Of a stretch of DNA of 64,000 nt, positions 44,441-54,655 are shown piece by piece; the first letter of the stretch is position 1, and every line of letters starts with the position of its first letter. The DNA comes from Russula earlei (lineage: Eukaryota > Basidiomycota > Agaricomycetes > Russulales > Russulaceae). The position numbers and the translations under genes are program-made. A model generated the notes under the pieces. The model made no database searches. It was not told the origin of the DNA and was given only the letters and a program-made list of their open reading frames with translations. Location: positions 43,881 to 107,880 of the forward strand of contig JAGFNK010000156.1 of NCBI GenBank assembly GCA_025769875.1, given 5' to 3'.

Positions 44441-47400
44441 CTATTTTCCAGCGTCCACCTGCGCTTGCAGGAACTCTATTACACTTTGATTTGGAGGCTG
44501 ACAATCTGAGGCAATCTGAATTGCTGTCCGACCGTCGCTGGCCTGAGCGTGGATATTGGACCCGTACTGGATCAGCAACCGTACGATCTCAAGCTCTCCG
44601 CTCCGTGATGCCGCATGTAGTGGGGTCTCGCGTTCGGAGTCTAGGGCATTCGGATTTGCGTTATGCTCGAGAAGGACCTGGGCGATAGCTTTATGGCGCC
44701 CTGACGATGCGAGATGCAACGCCGTCGCTCGATTGACCCCCTGGGCATCCGGATTTGCCTTATTCTCGAGAAGTACGCGGACGACATCCACATTTCCGCC
44801 CATAGATGCCATATGTAATACTGTCGCCTGACCGACGGTCATAGCGTCCGGATTTGCGCCGTTCTCCAGAAGTAACCGGACAACGTCCACGTATCCTACT
44901 GCGAAATGCAACGGCGTCCACCTTCCGAGGTTCCGGGCGTTCGGATCCGCCTTATGCTTGAGAAGTACTCGAGCGACGTCCAGATGTCCCTTTTGCGATG
45001 TGAGATGCAATGGCGTCGCGTTATGAACGTTCTGGGAGTTGGGATTTGCGCCACCCTCGAGGAGAACCTTGGACATATCCGCATATTGCATTGAGAGATG
45101 CAACGGCGTCGCCTGATGGACGTTCTCGGCATTCACATTCGCGCCACGCTCGAGAAGTATCCGAGCGACATCCAGGCGTCGCTGTTCCGCGGCAAGATGC
45201 AATGCTGTCGCATCATGGACGTTGCGGGCCTCGGGATTCGCGCCATGGTCGAGAAGCTCCCGAGCGATACCCCCCAGTCCGTCTTGCGCTGCGATATGCA
45301 AAGCCGTCGCCTCATGGACGTTCCGGGCATTCACATCCGCGCCATTGTCGACTAGCACCTGAACAACCTCCACGTGTCCCTTTTCAGCTGCGATATGCAA
45401 TGCCGTCGCGTCATGGACGTTGCGGGCGTTTGGATCTGCGCCGTGCTTGAAAAGCACCCGGATAACATCCAGATTTCGCCTTTCCGCTGCGATATGCAAT
45501 GGGGCCGCGTTATGGATATTCCGGGCGTCCGGATCTGAGCCATTCTCGAGAAGGACCCGAGAAATCTCCGCATCTCGCATTTCCGATGCGATATGCAATG
45601 CTGTAGCCTTGTGGACGTTCCGGGCGTTTGGATCTGCGCCATGCTTAAAGAGCATTCGAGCGACATCCACATCTCGCCTTTCAGCTGCGATATGCAACGC
45701 AGTCGCGTTATTGACGTTCTTGACGTTTGGATCTGCTCCATTTTCGAGAAGCACACGAACAACATCCAGATGCCCTTTTTCCGCTGCGATATGCAATGCC
45801 GTCGTCTGATGAACGTTCTGGGCGTTCGGATTTGCGCTATGCCCGAGAAGCGCCTGAATGACGTCCACGTGTCGCATTCGTGATGCAACATGCAAGGCCG
45901 TCGCTTTGTAGACGTTTTGGGCATTCGGATCTGCGCCATGTTCGAGAAGGGACAGCACAACATCGAGATTGCCCACTCGAGATGCCGTACTCAGTGGAGT
46001 CTCCTTGTCGAGGCTCCGAATATTTACGTCCTGTGAGCGCTCGACGATCAGGAACTTGACGATCTCGCGAAACCCACAGAATGCAGCATAATGCAATGGG
46101 GTTCCATAGGCCTGCCAGGGACCTGCGCTGTCTGGACCCCTGCCAAGAATTGGGTCATATATCCTGACCCAGACTAAAAAGTGGTGCTGGCTCGGCTCAA
46201 AGAGTGCCTTCATCCCATCTTCGATCTTTGCCGAAACATTCTCGAACCGGGCATGGCCGACCCAGTGCTCAGCGGCATACTTCGCCAAAGGGAACTTCTC
46301 GAGGCTATCCCCTGTGGCATTTTCATCCAGTTGCAGTAGAACATCGAGACAGGCTTGCGCGACGATAGCGTGGGCGGCTGTCATAGAGACGTGGAAATGA
46401 GAAATTGGATCGTTTGATTGGGCAAGCTGCGGCGAGGTCAGATATTCTTTGACCGAAAAATGTGCGAATTCGATGAATTTCGACCCGTGCACGTCGACGA
46501 TGGAAAGCAAATTAGAACATGTCGATAACACGGCGTACGCCGGGTCATCTGGCCCTTGGTCGACCGGTAATCCTGTGTCGCGATCAACCGCGAGGTGAAA
46601 CTCTGCGAGTTCCTCGACGCGGAGTGGACGGGAAGCTGCTGCAACGAAGTGGAAAAGGCGGTGTGCGAATTCCCAGTTTTTGTTGTCAATTGACTTCAAT
46701 GTGCGCGCATATGTGTCGTCGAGCGTCTCTGGTAATTCGTCCAGAGCATGCTGTATATGATCAGGGCTGCAGGAACGGAAGTAGGCCAGCTGACAGAAAA
46801 CCCAGCGAAACCTGTAGTACCGATATGAGCGAGGGCGGTAACGAATTGTGTTGATTGCTAAATGCTTACCTCCCATCAGCTTTGCTCGTGATGGTGTCTA
46901 TAACCAATTCCCGATCGGCTGGTTTCCATGCTTGGAATTCGCGATGCGTGCCAATGACAGACCTGATATAGTCGGCGATGTCTTGAATTTGTCCGCTCTC
47001 GCTAGGCAGTGAAACTGATTGGAAAGATAAAGGTTTAAGGACAGATTCGATGTCGGGTTCGAGTTGGCTTGTGACACAAATCCGCAGACGAGGAAGTCGT
47101 AATTTGACAAGATCTTCGACTAGGTTCAAGACTTTGTCGCGGGGGGAAGATGAATCAGTCCCTTTTGGGCATTCGTCTAGGGCGTCAATGATGAGGTAGG
47201 CGGTAGGTTGTCCAGCGATCTTGATCATGTCCTTGAGACATTGTAGGAGCTCGCTATCACTGACGTATTGCGAGCCACGCGAGATTTGGTAATTAGAAAG
47301 GAACTCCCGATAGACATCAGACCGATCAGAAAGCTGGACCAGCAGAGATGTTAGCAAGCCACGGAGGTCCTTCTTTTGGTTCTCCTTGAAATCACAATAG

Positions 47401-48785
47401 AAGAATCCCAGTGAGGCATCTCCACGTTTGCGAATGCTGAGGATATCTTCGATGATGGCAGAACTGGCACATAGTCGATGGCGATTCTCGGGATAGAAAA
47501 TATGAGGGAACATGAACGTACCACAAAACAGTCTTTCCTGCACCCGCTAGAGAGACAAGAACAATTAATCTCGGGTCGAGAACAAGGTTATAATGCACAA
47601 ACGTTTGCCATGAATCCATAATACAGAGCCCCGACCAGATGATTTCCATTGTGCGAAGGTGTCACTTTGAATCCACCACGTGGAGGTTCCAAAGTGCTTC
47701 GAGTCACAAGCATTTTTGTGATTTTTCCAGGGATCTGGGAAGGAGAGCCATTTCTGAAGGTCTTCTCCGAATTTGTCACCTATGAGACGGTCTCAGTCCC
47801 CCCACTTGCCTTGCAAATATGATAAATAGGAAACAACCCACGTTCTTCGACGGTCATTTTCCTCACATTTACCCTCGGGTTCGGCGATGCTGTTTTTCCG
47901 TCTGTATCCAAATATATGGGTGCTCAGCTGCGAGCAAATTACAAGCCACATAACCACTTTCTCACCGCCCGACTTTCGCGTTTTGCGTAAGACCATAGAC
48001 CATTTCGAAAGTGTGCGCTGCGGTTGTCAGACCCTCAGTTTTAGTGAGGTTATCCAACTTCTGTAGTGCTCCCTCAATCTTAGTCCGTCCCCGAGTTCCA
48101 CACAAATATCTCTCTGCATTGCATTCAGTCACACCCCACATCAGCGAGAACAAACTTACTCAATACTCCTTGCTTGAGTTGCTTGGTTACTATAGCGAGG
48201 GCGGAGAGAAGCTCGACGATGATCTTCACAAGAATGTTGAACAACTCTGTTGCATCGTTAGGAGGGACCCTTGTATATATCTTGAGTCTACCGAGGAAAT
48301 CCTCGAATGAACCGAGCAGGTTTAGAAGCATTTCGTAACACGCAGCAACATCCTTGACCGCCTGAGGGACTTTGATATCAGAGATACAGGGATAGGAAGG
48401 AGAAAAAGCACATACTCTGAGCAAGATACCGATGCCAGTGAAAACTGCCTTCGCCGCTGGGATAGGCTGTTGAATGGGCATCAGGGAGAATTCCAATGGT
48501 CACCTTGTGACGTACTAGACCAACAGTCTCACCAAGTACGGCGGTGGAACAGAGTGTGTGAAGAACTTGGACTGTAAACTTGACCGATTTCATGATCCTT
48601 CCATTGTCTGGGCTATATTGACTAAAGGTACGTGCTTGTCCTTCAAGGATAGTGTTAATAGAATGCACAGATTGGCACTCCTCAAGCTGTTTGGCGAGCG
48701 GATGATCAGCTAATTTCGTCCCCGTCTTCTTTTCGTAGTCCCGTATGGCGACACCGAAAAGCGACTGGAAGGGAGAGAGTTCCAT
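44441..48785 (-). CDS. NLR-B: Goodbye-NACHT-ankyrin STAND protein, inverted paralogue of NLR-A
   Basis: Exons: 48785-48516, 48466-48416, 48361-48160, 48113 to about 47966, 47901-47842, 47779-47603, 47546-47522, 47463-46870 and 46811-44441. The architecture matches NLR-A: Goodbye (YEKKTGTKLADHPLAKQLEE), KWLSFPDPWKNHKNACD, P-loop PGAGKTVLC, LGFFYCDF, AYLIIDALDECPK, LRICVTSQLE (Arg lost from the sensor TSR motif), HALDELPETLDDTYARTL, then about 16 ankyrin repeats that are far more varied than in NLR-A (HIAAEKGHLDVVRVLLENGA and relatives). Exon 4 is 4 nt longer than in NLR-A, which breaks the frame unless a weaker donor inside the exon (TATG then GTCTTA) is used. It may therefore be a pseudogene or a variant. 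Confidence 0.8.
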
Positions 48786-49284
48786 CGCTGGAAAAAAAGT
48801 AGAGAGAAAAGACGACAGGAGTTGTGGTGGCAGAGGGTTGGCTGGCTGACAAACGAAGTGCCCCACGCCGACGTAGCGAGGTACAGTATCGATAGCCGCC
48901 AAGGAGTCTCCCGAAGGTCAGAGCAAGGCAAGTGACCATTTCACCGTTGAAACCTTATCAAATGCGGTAGCGCTGACAACCGCGGACACGAGATATTGAT
49001 TTCCTTCATCCTATGAAAGAAGCAAGTTTCAAGTTCTTCGCCCATGCATCCTGCCATGAGTCGTTTAACCTGCTAGTGACCATTTCTAGGCGACAATCTT
49101 GTATTCGCCGAGAAGAACGTCTGGAGTTGGCTGGCGGTAACGATGTGAAATCAAGGGATCCCAATATATCCATAACAGGCCCAACATTTACGTCACGCCC
49201 GACGCTCAGCTCCAGCTCCAGGTCTGGAACACCAATCTGATCCCATCATATGTACTGTTCAGATCCTATGTGTGGGCTCACTTG
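48786..49284. other. Upstream region of NLR-B
   Basis: 500 bp with the presumed NLR-B promoter. No gene. Reading frames here are short. Confidence 0.4.
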
Positions 49285-49465
49285 GATAGTACAACTCGCA
49301 CGGCATCGACGAAGTCCTTGCTAACGCGCGCTCGCACGTGCATTGGCTCCTGCCGCAGCAGACCCTGGTCGACATTCGCCCAGCGCCGATGCGAGTAAAG
49401 GTACGGGCACATCCTCCGAACAACGATTGAGCGGAATGTGCTGGAGTGGCAGTTTGATACGGGGT
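49285..49465 (+). pseudogene. Degenerate fragment of the rhodanese gene
   Basis: Matches 36820-37015: GGCATCGACGAAGTCCT, CTGCCGCAGCAGACC, TGGTCGACATTCGCC and GAGCGGAATGTGCTGGAGTG correspond in order to the HRLLPQQ, LLVDIRPA and ERNVLEWRFD codons of the parent gene, with an internal deletion and stops. It is followed about 150 bp later by the duplicated D promoter, as in the parental order. Confidence 0.75.
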
Positions 49466-49620
49466 GAAACGGGGTATCTGCGTGGAATATACCTCATAGT
49501 TCGATCACTGGGCAACCCAGGCGTGATCGCTGACTGACAGGGAGTGCCAAATTGGCACGTGAGGTTCGGTTCGGTGCCGCCAGCGCGGGCAGTCATCGCT
49601 CATCCTCCACGTGTTCAGCA

Positions 49621-49627
49621 TATAAAA
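49621..49627 (+). promoter_or_regulatory. TATA box of D2
   Basis: TATAAAA lies 235 bp upstream of the D2 ATG, in the block conserved with the D1 promoter. Confidence 0.5.
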
Positions 49628-49855
49628 ACATGCTCGGCCCTCCGACTGGCCCTCCCTCGCCTTGACCACATTCTGCGTCCACAATAACACTGCCACCTTT
49701 AACGCCACAATAAACAAAGCGTACCGTCCTGAAACCTATAACAGGCGGCTCACGCTCTTTGAACCGTCTGAACGAGTGACATTTCCAACCACTTTCGTCA
49801 TTTTGTCCACAGCACTGGACCGACCACCAAACCTTGCCAAGCCTCTCTTATCACA

Positions 49856-50743
49856 ATGCCCTTACGTCGTCTTTACAACGCATTTAGTCGAGCTTCGCCG
49901 CCTCGCCATTCAGACCTTTTCGACCAAGACGTCTTCATGACCGATGCAGCCTTGTCTGCCGTGGCCAGTCTCGCCTCTCCTCCTCCCTCCTTCCCTTCTC
50001 CCAATGGTTTCGGTTTGTTGGGAAAGCGTCGCCACGAAGAGTGTTCCGACTTGGACGCTCCGCCAACCTCAAGACTTGCCTCGTCTAAAACTCCAGATGC
50101 TTCCCATAGTGGCCGATCGCCTGCATTCCCCAGCCCCGCAGAGCCCTCTACACCTACTACGCGTCCGTTGATGCGACCTAAATTGTCCCTTGATCACATT
50201 GACACACACTCGGATTGTATCCCCGGACCATCCTCCTCCTCCCAGGGTCAGGAGCCCGCGTCTCCCACCCCGACAGAGATCGCCCTTGACCTCGGCGATG
50301 CCCCTCAAACGCCAGAAGAGCGCATAGAGTGTCTCCGAGCGGCCGGGATCAAAGTGCGCGACTTTGCCTTCGAGCCGATGCCAAACTCGTCCAAGGCTCC
50401 CGAGGTATTCGACCCCGTCCCCTCGCTGATCGCCGCCGACTGGCACATGCGCAACCCCCGTGAGAATCACGGACTGTTGACCGCCAAGGGGCTCTTTCGC
50501 CTCCTCAGGATCGGCTGGCTCTCCATTGCCGACGTCCGGAAGCACTTTCATCCGCGCGAGTACTCGGCGCTCGCGCAATACAACGAACGCCCCGACGAGC
50601 AGCGGTACCCGTTCGTCGTTCCACCGAACGAGAGGATGCCGACGCCCTCTCAGAGGGTGCGAATGCGTCGCAAGGTCGGCCTTCGCACCAACCCGGACGA
50701 CATCCCCGACAGTGACTTTTTTCGGATACGATCCCACGGGTGA
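49856..50743 (+). CDS. D2: unknown protein between NLR-B and NLR-C, paralogue of D1
   Basis: The start is ATG 49856 (MPLRRLYNAFSRAS). The main frame gives 295 residues and ends TGA 50741-50743 just after the T-run. The conserved core is the same as D1 (LDLGDAPQTPEER, SLIAADWHMRNPRENHG, QYNERPDEQRYPFVVP). The tail conserved with D1 continues in other frames: FFGYDPTGDSD in the +1 frame, then, after an extra base near 50750, GEPTAKRRKVKG..KPLRREWSRPEV to TAG 50953-50955. D2 therefore carries the shared T-run shift plus one of its own, and it may be a pseudogene or may make a shorter protein. Confidence 0.5.
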   Translation: MPLRRLYNAFSRASPPRHSDLFDQDVFMTDAALSAVASLASPPPSFPSPNGFGLLGKRRHEECSDLDAPPTSRLASSKTPDASHSGRSPAFPSPAEPSTPTTRPLMRPKLSLDHIDTHSDCIPGPSSSSQGQEPASPTPTEIALDLGDAPQTPEERIECLRAAGIKVRDFAFEPMPNSSKAPEVFDPVPSLIAADWHMRNPRENHGLLTAKGLFRLLRIGWLSIADVRKHFHPREYSALAQYNERPDEQRYPFVVPPNERMPTPSQRVRMRRKVGLRTNPDDIPDSDFFRIRSHG

Positions 50744-50955
50744 TTCAGACCGACGGCGACGGACCGCCTCCTCGCGTGCAACCGGAGGGAGCTGCGGTCG
50801 CCGCCCCGGAAGCGGTGTCGGCATCCCGGTCCCAGTCCAGGTCTGGGTCCGCGGCGGGAGAACCAACGGCGAAACGCAGAAAGGTGAAGGGCACGGGGAA
50901 GACACGGGGCCGCGCGAAGCCCTTGCGAAGGGAGTGGTCGCGTCCCGAAGTATAG

Positions 50956-51548
50956 ATTCGCATTTTGTTTCGGAACGGGCAATTTTTTTATATTCTTGTT
51001 ATTTATTCACGCCCACTGACTGTTGTGCAAGTTCTGTGTTGTAGACCACCACTATCCCCCGGACACTGTATTTTCGTGCATGTAGCGTTACATCACCTCC
51101 AACAGTAATACAGCATTTTGTTTGCGGAACCGAGTGCATCCTCCGGTCTCAGTCCTTCCGGTCAGCGCAGAAAATAACGACTCGACTCCGATTTACATGG
51201 TTTTTCGGAGCTACAATTAGACGAGCAGATAAGGGGTGACGCCTTCGTGTCCTCCAAAATTCCCCCGGGTTGGGGATGGAATGGGTGTGGTCGACGCCGA
51301 CCCCGGGTCAGGGTCATCACACTTGGCGACGCCACCTTTTCATCATCCAGTTTTGAGCTAGATCGCTTGCCTCGGACACGAACCCGACTTCAACCCGTCG
51401 GACGAAACGATGGAAACAAGGTCGTTTTTCCCGTCTGCGTTGAGTTGACGGCGTTTCGACAGTTTTTTACCGAGTTCTCTGGACGACGACGGTCCCTCGG
51501 AGGAGGATCATACGGAGAGTTGTCCCCCCCTTAACTGAACGTTCGAAG
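50956..51548. other. Intergenic between D2 and the NLR-C end
   Basis: No supported gene. A 95-codon frame at 51247-51534 has no recognisable features. Confidence 0.4.
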
Positions 51549-53821
51549 CTAAACGCGAGCGAGAATCTCCCCCCGAGTCGCGCACCCGGGAGGAGGAGGG
51601 GCCGGCACCGACTCGGAAAGATGGAAAGAGACGCCCAACTCTTGCTCGTCGATCTCTCGCTCCCGCAACGTGTCCTCATATGTCTCATCTACGGACTCTG
51701 GTAATTTATCTAGGGCACGCCGTACACGTCCAGTAAGGCAGGGCCGGAGGTAGTTAACCTGATCATTAGCGCGTCGGAATCTAGTACATCGCCGTCATCA
51801 GCGAGCGTCTCGGGGTATTTGTGGACCGACCGATCGCTTACATCCCGTCAGCTCTCCTCGTGAGGACTTCGATCGCCAGATCCCTCTCCGTTTCCTTCCA
51901 TTTCTGCATCTTGGGATCGGCGTTGATGACGGACGTGATGAAGTAGGCGACGTCCTGTGCGTGTCCGCTCTCCTCGTGCAAGGCGACGGATCTGAAAGCC
52001 AGAGAATCGAGGACTTGGCGAATGTCGGCGTCAGGTCGGCTGGTGAGACAGATGCGCAGATTCGGAAACTGCAGATAAACAAGGTCCTCGACGAGCTTGA
52101 GGACGTCGTCGCGTGCTGAGGAAAGGCCAGCTGTGGTGGGAGAACACTCATCCAGAGCGTCGATCACAATATAAACTGGGGGTCCCGGGAACTTGAGCAT
52201 CTCCTTCAGGCATTGCGCTAATGCGTCGTCGCTGGGATCAACGAAACCGTGGTAGATCGTCGAATAGAGATAGCCGAGAACATCGCTGTAGTAGTCGGAC
52301 TGATCGCAAAGCTGGACCAGTACAGACGAGAGCAACCCACGCCGGCTCTTCTTTCGATCATCCTTGACCTCGAAATAAAAGAACGCCAGCGATACCAGTC
52401 CTTCTTTGCACATTCCGTCGAGGTGGTCAATGATTGTGGAACTGGCAGAGGCCATAAGTCCTCTCTACGAAAATATTGAAAGATTGGATGCACCAAAGGA
52501 CACTCTTCCCTGTGCCAGCTGTGAAACGGAATCTTATCAGCGTTTTCGAAAGCGCGAGGCGGGACACCGACGTTTCCCGTTGATCCATAAAAAGGGACTC
52601 GTGATCGACGATTTCCATTCCACAAAAGCTCTCCCGTGAATAAACCACTTCGCGGTCCCTCTGAGGTGCAACTCCCGCGCCTTGTGGTGGTATTCTCGAG
52701 GGTCCGGAGGAGAGAGCCAACTCTGGACCTCGTCCAGCAACTGGCCACCTGCAAGACGGCCTCAGCGTCCTGAATCAGCAAACCGAGAGATAACAGACGC
52801 TTCGACTTGTTCAGTTCGCTCGCCGTTCGCTGCATGTTTCCTTGACCCAAGTCAGACACGCTACCGGCTAATGTTCCATGAAAATCCCACGTAAGGCCTC
52901 CCAGATACTGTCGGCAGTTGCCTTGCCATCTAGAAAGGAGGGATGTCAAACACCGGAGAAGAAACAAACCTGGCCGCTTGCTCACTCTCCAGCACGGTCC
53001 TCATATTCTGATCCAGTCCATGGACAAAATTGAGAGTCTGCACCGCGGCTGCAAGAGCTTCATCCCGCGTAAGTCTATCCAGCCTCTGCAGCGCAGCTTC
53101 GACGTCGTTCTCTCCAAAAATCTTTTTCACGAACTTGACTTTTGTCACGGTGAGTCAAGTCGAAGTGGCGCACGCGCAAACGACGGACCCACTTGCTCGT
53201 TTCTGCTTCATCTGTTTCGTCACCAGTCCGAGCGTGGAGAGAAGCTCAACGATTATTTTGACAAGGATCTCTGCCATGGCCGCTGTGGGAGGGATCCTCG
53301 TATAGATATCTAGACGGTTGAGGAAGTGTTCGATGGATTCGAGCAGATCGGCGAGCGCCTTGTAGCCCGCGTCCATGTCCTTGATCGCCTGATCCGCGTA
53401 GATATGATATAGGTGTGATAGCCGAGAAAGTCACTCACGCCGAGTAGAATCGCAAGGCCAGCAAACACTGCTCTCGCGGGTGGGAATGGCTGTGTCGGCA
53501 TCAAGGACTGGGCGTTCCCATGAGCACCCTCGGGCTTACTATGCCAATAGCCTCTCCGAGAAGAGTGCTGTTGGAAAGCGAATGGAGCACATGGACCGTA
53601 CACTTGAGCGACTTCATGAGCTTGCTGTCATCTCCTCTGAACTTGCGGAAGGCCTGCACTTGTTCTTGCAGAACAGCGGTGATAGATTCGACGCTGCGGC
53701 ATGTCATGAGTCTCATGGAGAGAGGATGGTCAACCAATTTGGTCCCCGTCCGCTTCTCGTAGTCGTCCAGGGCGGCCTCGAAGAGCGAACGAAAACGATC
53801 GGCTGGAGACAGATCGCTCAT
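51549..53821 (-). CDS. NLR-C: Goodbye-NACHT protein lacking the repeat domain
   Basis: The start is ATG 53821; exon 1 is 53821-53540 (282 nt, as in NLR-A). Later exons follow the NLR-A pattern: FPPARAVFAGLAILLG, AIKDMDAGYKALADLLESIE, ALQRLDRLTRDEAL, WLSPPDPREYHHKARELH, P-loop AGTGKSVLW, SLAFFYFEVKDDRKK, VYIVIDALDECSP and LRICLTSRPD. After RADGM a GT donor (GTAAGC, as in NLR-A) leads to an exon reading YLRPCLTGRVRRALDKLPES, VDETYEDTL, then a short tail unrelated to NLR-A, and stops at TAG 51549-51551. The ankyrin region and most of the winged-helix part are lost. It could be a truncated decoy or helper, or simply a broken gene. Confidence 0.7.
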
Positions 53822-54135
53822 ATCACGAATCGGAAGTGAGGAATTCGGACACTGTGAGGAAATAGCCAGGCAGCGGGCTATATGGGTCGAGGGTTGCGGA
53901 GGAGTACGAGAGCGTTGTGCGTAATATCGAGGCACAACAATTTACTTTCTCGTGAGAAGGGGGAGCAGTCGATGACACCGCACCTGCCATCCTACGGCTC
54001 AAACGAAAATGCTCCGTACGAAAAGCGAAGACGAGTGATTCGCTCGTCTTCACTTTCGAGCCGAGCCGGCGATAGCACTACAGCAGGGGTTTGGGGGCAC
54101 AGCCCAGCCCCCAACAAGTTTGTTTAAATTACATA
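53822..54135. other. Upstream region of NLR-C
   Basis: 314 bp with the presumed NLR-C promoter, ending in Cys/Gly-rich codons by chance and the MITE. No gene. Confidence 0.4.
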
Positions 54136-54251
54136 TGTCGGAAAATTGGGAGGGCAATTATATTGGATTTTATAGCATTATATTTAAATATAATCACAAT
54201 ATAATACAATAAAATTAAATTCATTATAATTGCCCTCCCAGTTTTCCGACA
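54136..54251. mobile_element. 116-bp MITE with TA target duplication
   Basis: Terminal inverted repeats of about 28 bp (TGTCGGAAAATTGGGAGGGC at the left, its near-complement at the right) flank a very AT-rich core with the palindrome ATATTTAAATATA. TA lies on both sides at 54134-54135 and 54252-54253. TA insertion suggests mobilisation by a Tc1/mariner-type transposase; the ends do not match the Tc1 element at 15280. Confidence 0.85.
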
Positions 54252-54255
54252 TAAC

Positions 54256-54297
54256 TGATCAATTATAATGACCTTCCCATTCACGATTTTCCGGCAC
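54256..54297. repeat. Diverged half-copy of the MITE end
   Basis: ATTATAATGACCTTCCCAT, then TTTTCCGGCAC, resembles the right end of the MITE in the same orientation. It overlaps the last codons and stop of the secreted-protein gene on the - strand. Confidence 0.5.
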
Positions 54298-54655
54298 GAT
54301 TTACCTTGGGAATCTTATTCTTTTCACGGTAGAAGTTACCGCGCTTTCGCATTTCCAACTTGAGGGCCTTCCTGCGGGCCTCGGCGTCCAATTTATTAAC
54401 CCGAACCTCCCTCCTTTTTCGAAACCATTCTGATCCTTCCCGCTTGTGATCGTTGGAAGCGGAAGTGCCAACGTGACCGTCGAGGTTCTGCGGGTCTGCA
54501 ATTGTGGACGGATCAACTCTGCAACATAAATTAAGTTGAGGGATGTAATAGAGCTTGAAGAGCTCGGCGGACCTATGAGAGTCTGAAGGAAGCGAGAAGG
54601 ATGGAGCGACGCCAATGGCGAGGCAGATAAAGGCAAGAACTGCGGAAGCCCGCAT
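54281..54655 (-). CDS. Small secreted protein 2 (2 exons)
   Basis: Exon 1 is 54655-54573 (83 nt) and exon 2 is 54518-54281; a 54-bp intron (GTCCGC..TTGCAG) gives 106 residues. The signal peptide is MRASAVLAFICLAIGVAPSF. The mature part is short and very basic, with repeated dibasic sites (DHKREGS, FRKRREV, EARRKALK, MRKRGNFY) and C-terminus NRAGKS. The intron lies at the same codon as in small secreted protein 1, which shows common descent despite low similarity outside the signal peptide. Dibasic sites would suit Kex2 processing. The stop lies in MITE-like sequence, so this gene also has a mobile-element-derived end. Function unknown. Confidence 0.6.
   Translation of the reverse strand: MRASAVLAFICLAIGVAPSFSLPSDSHRSAELFKLYYIPQLNLCCRVDPSTIADPQNLDGHVGTSASNDHKREGSEWFRKRREVRVNKLDAEARRKALKLEMRKRGNFYREKNKIPKVNRAGKS

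Noticed and set aside
49013..49240. 75-codon frame upstream of the rhodanese fragment
   Set aside because: No conserved features and not matched in the parental region.
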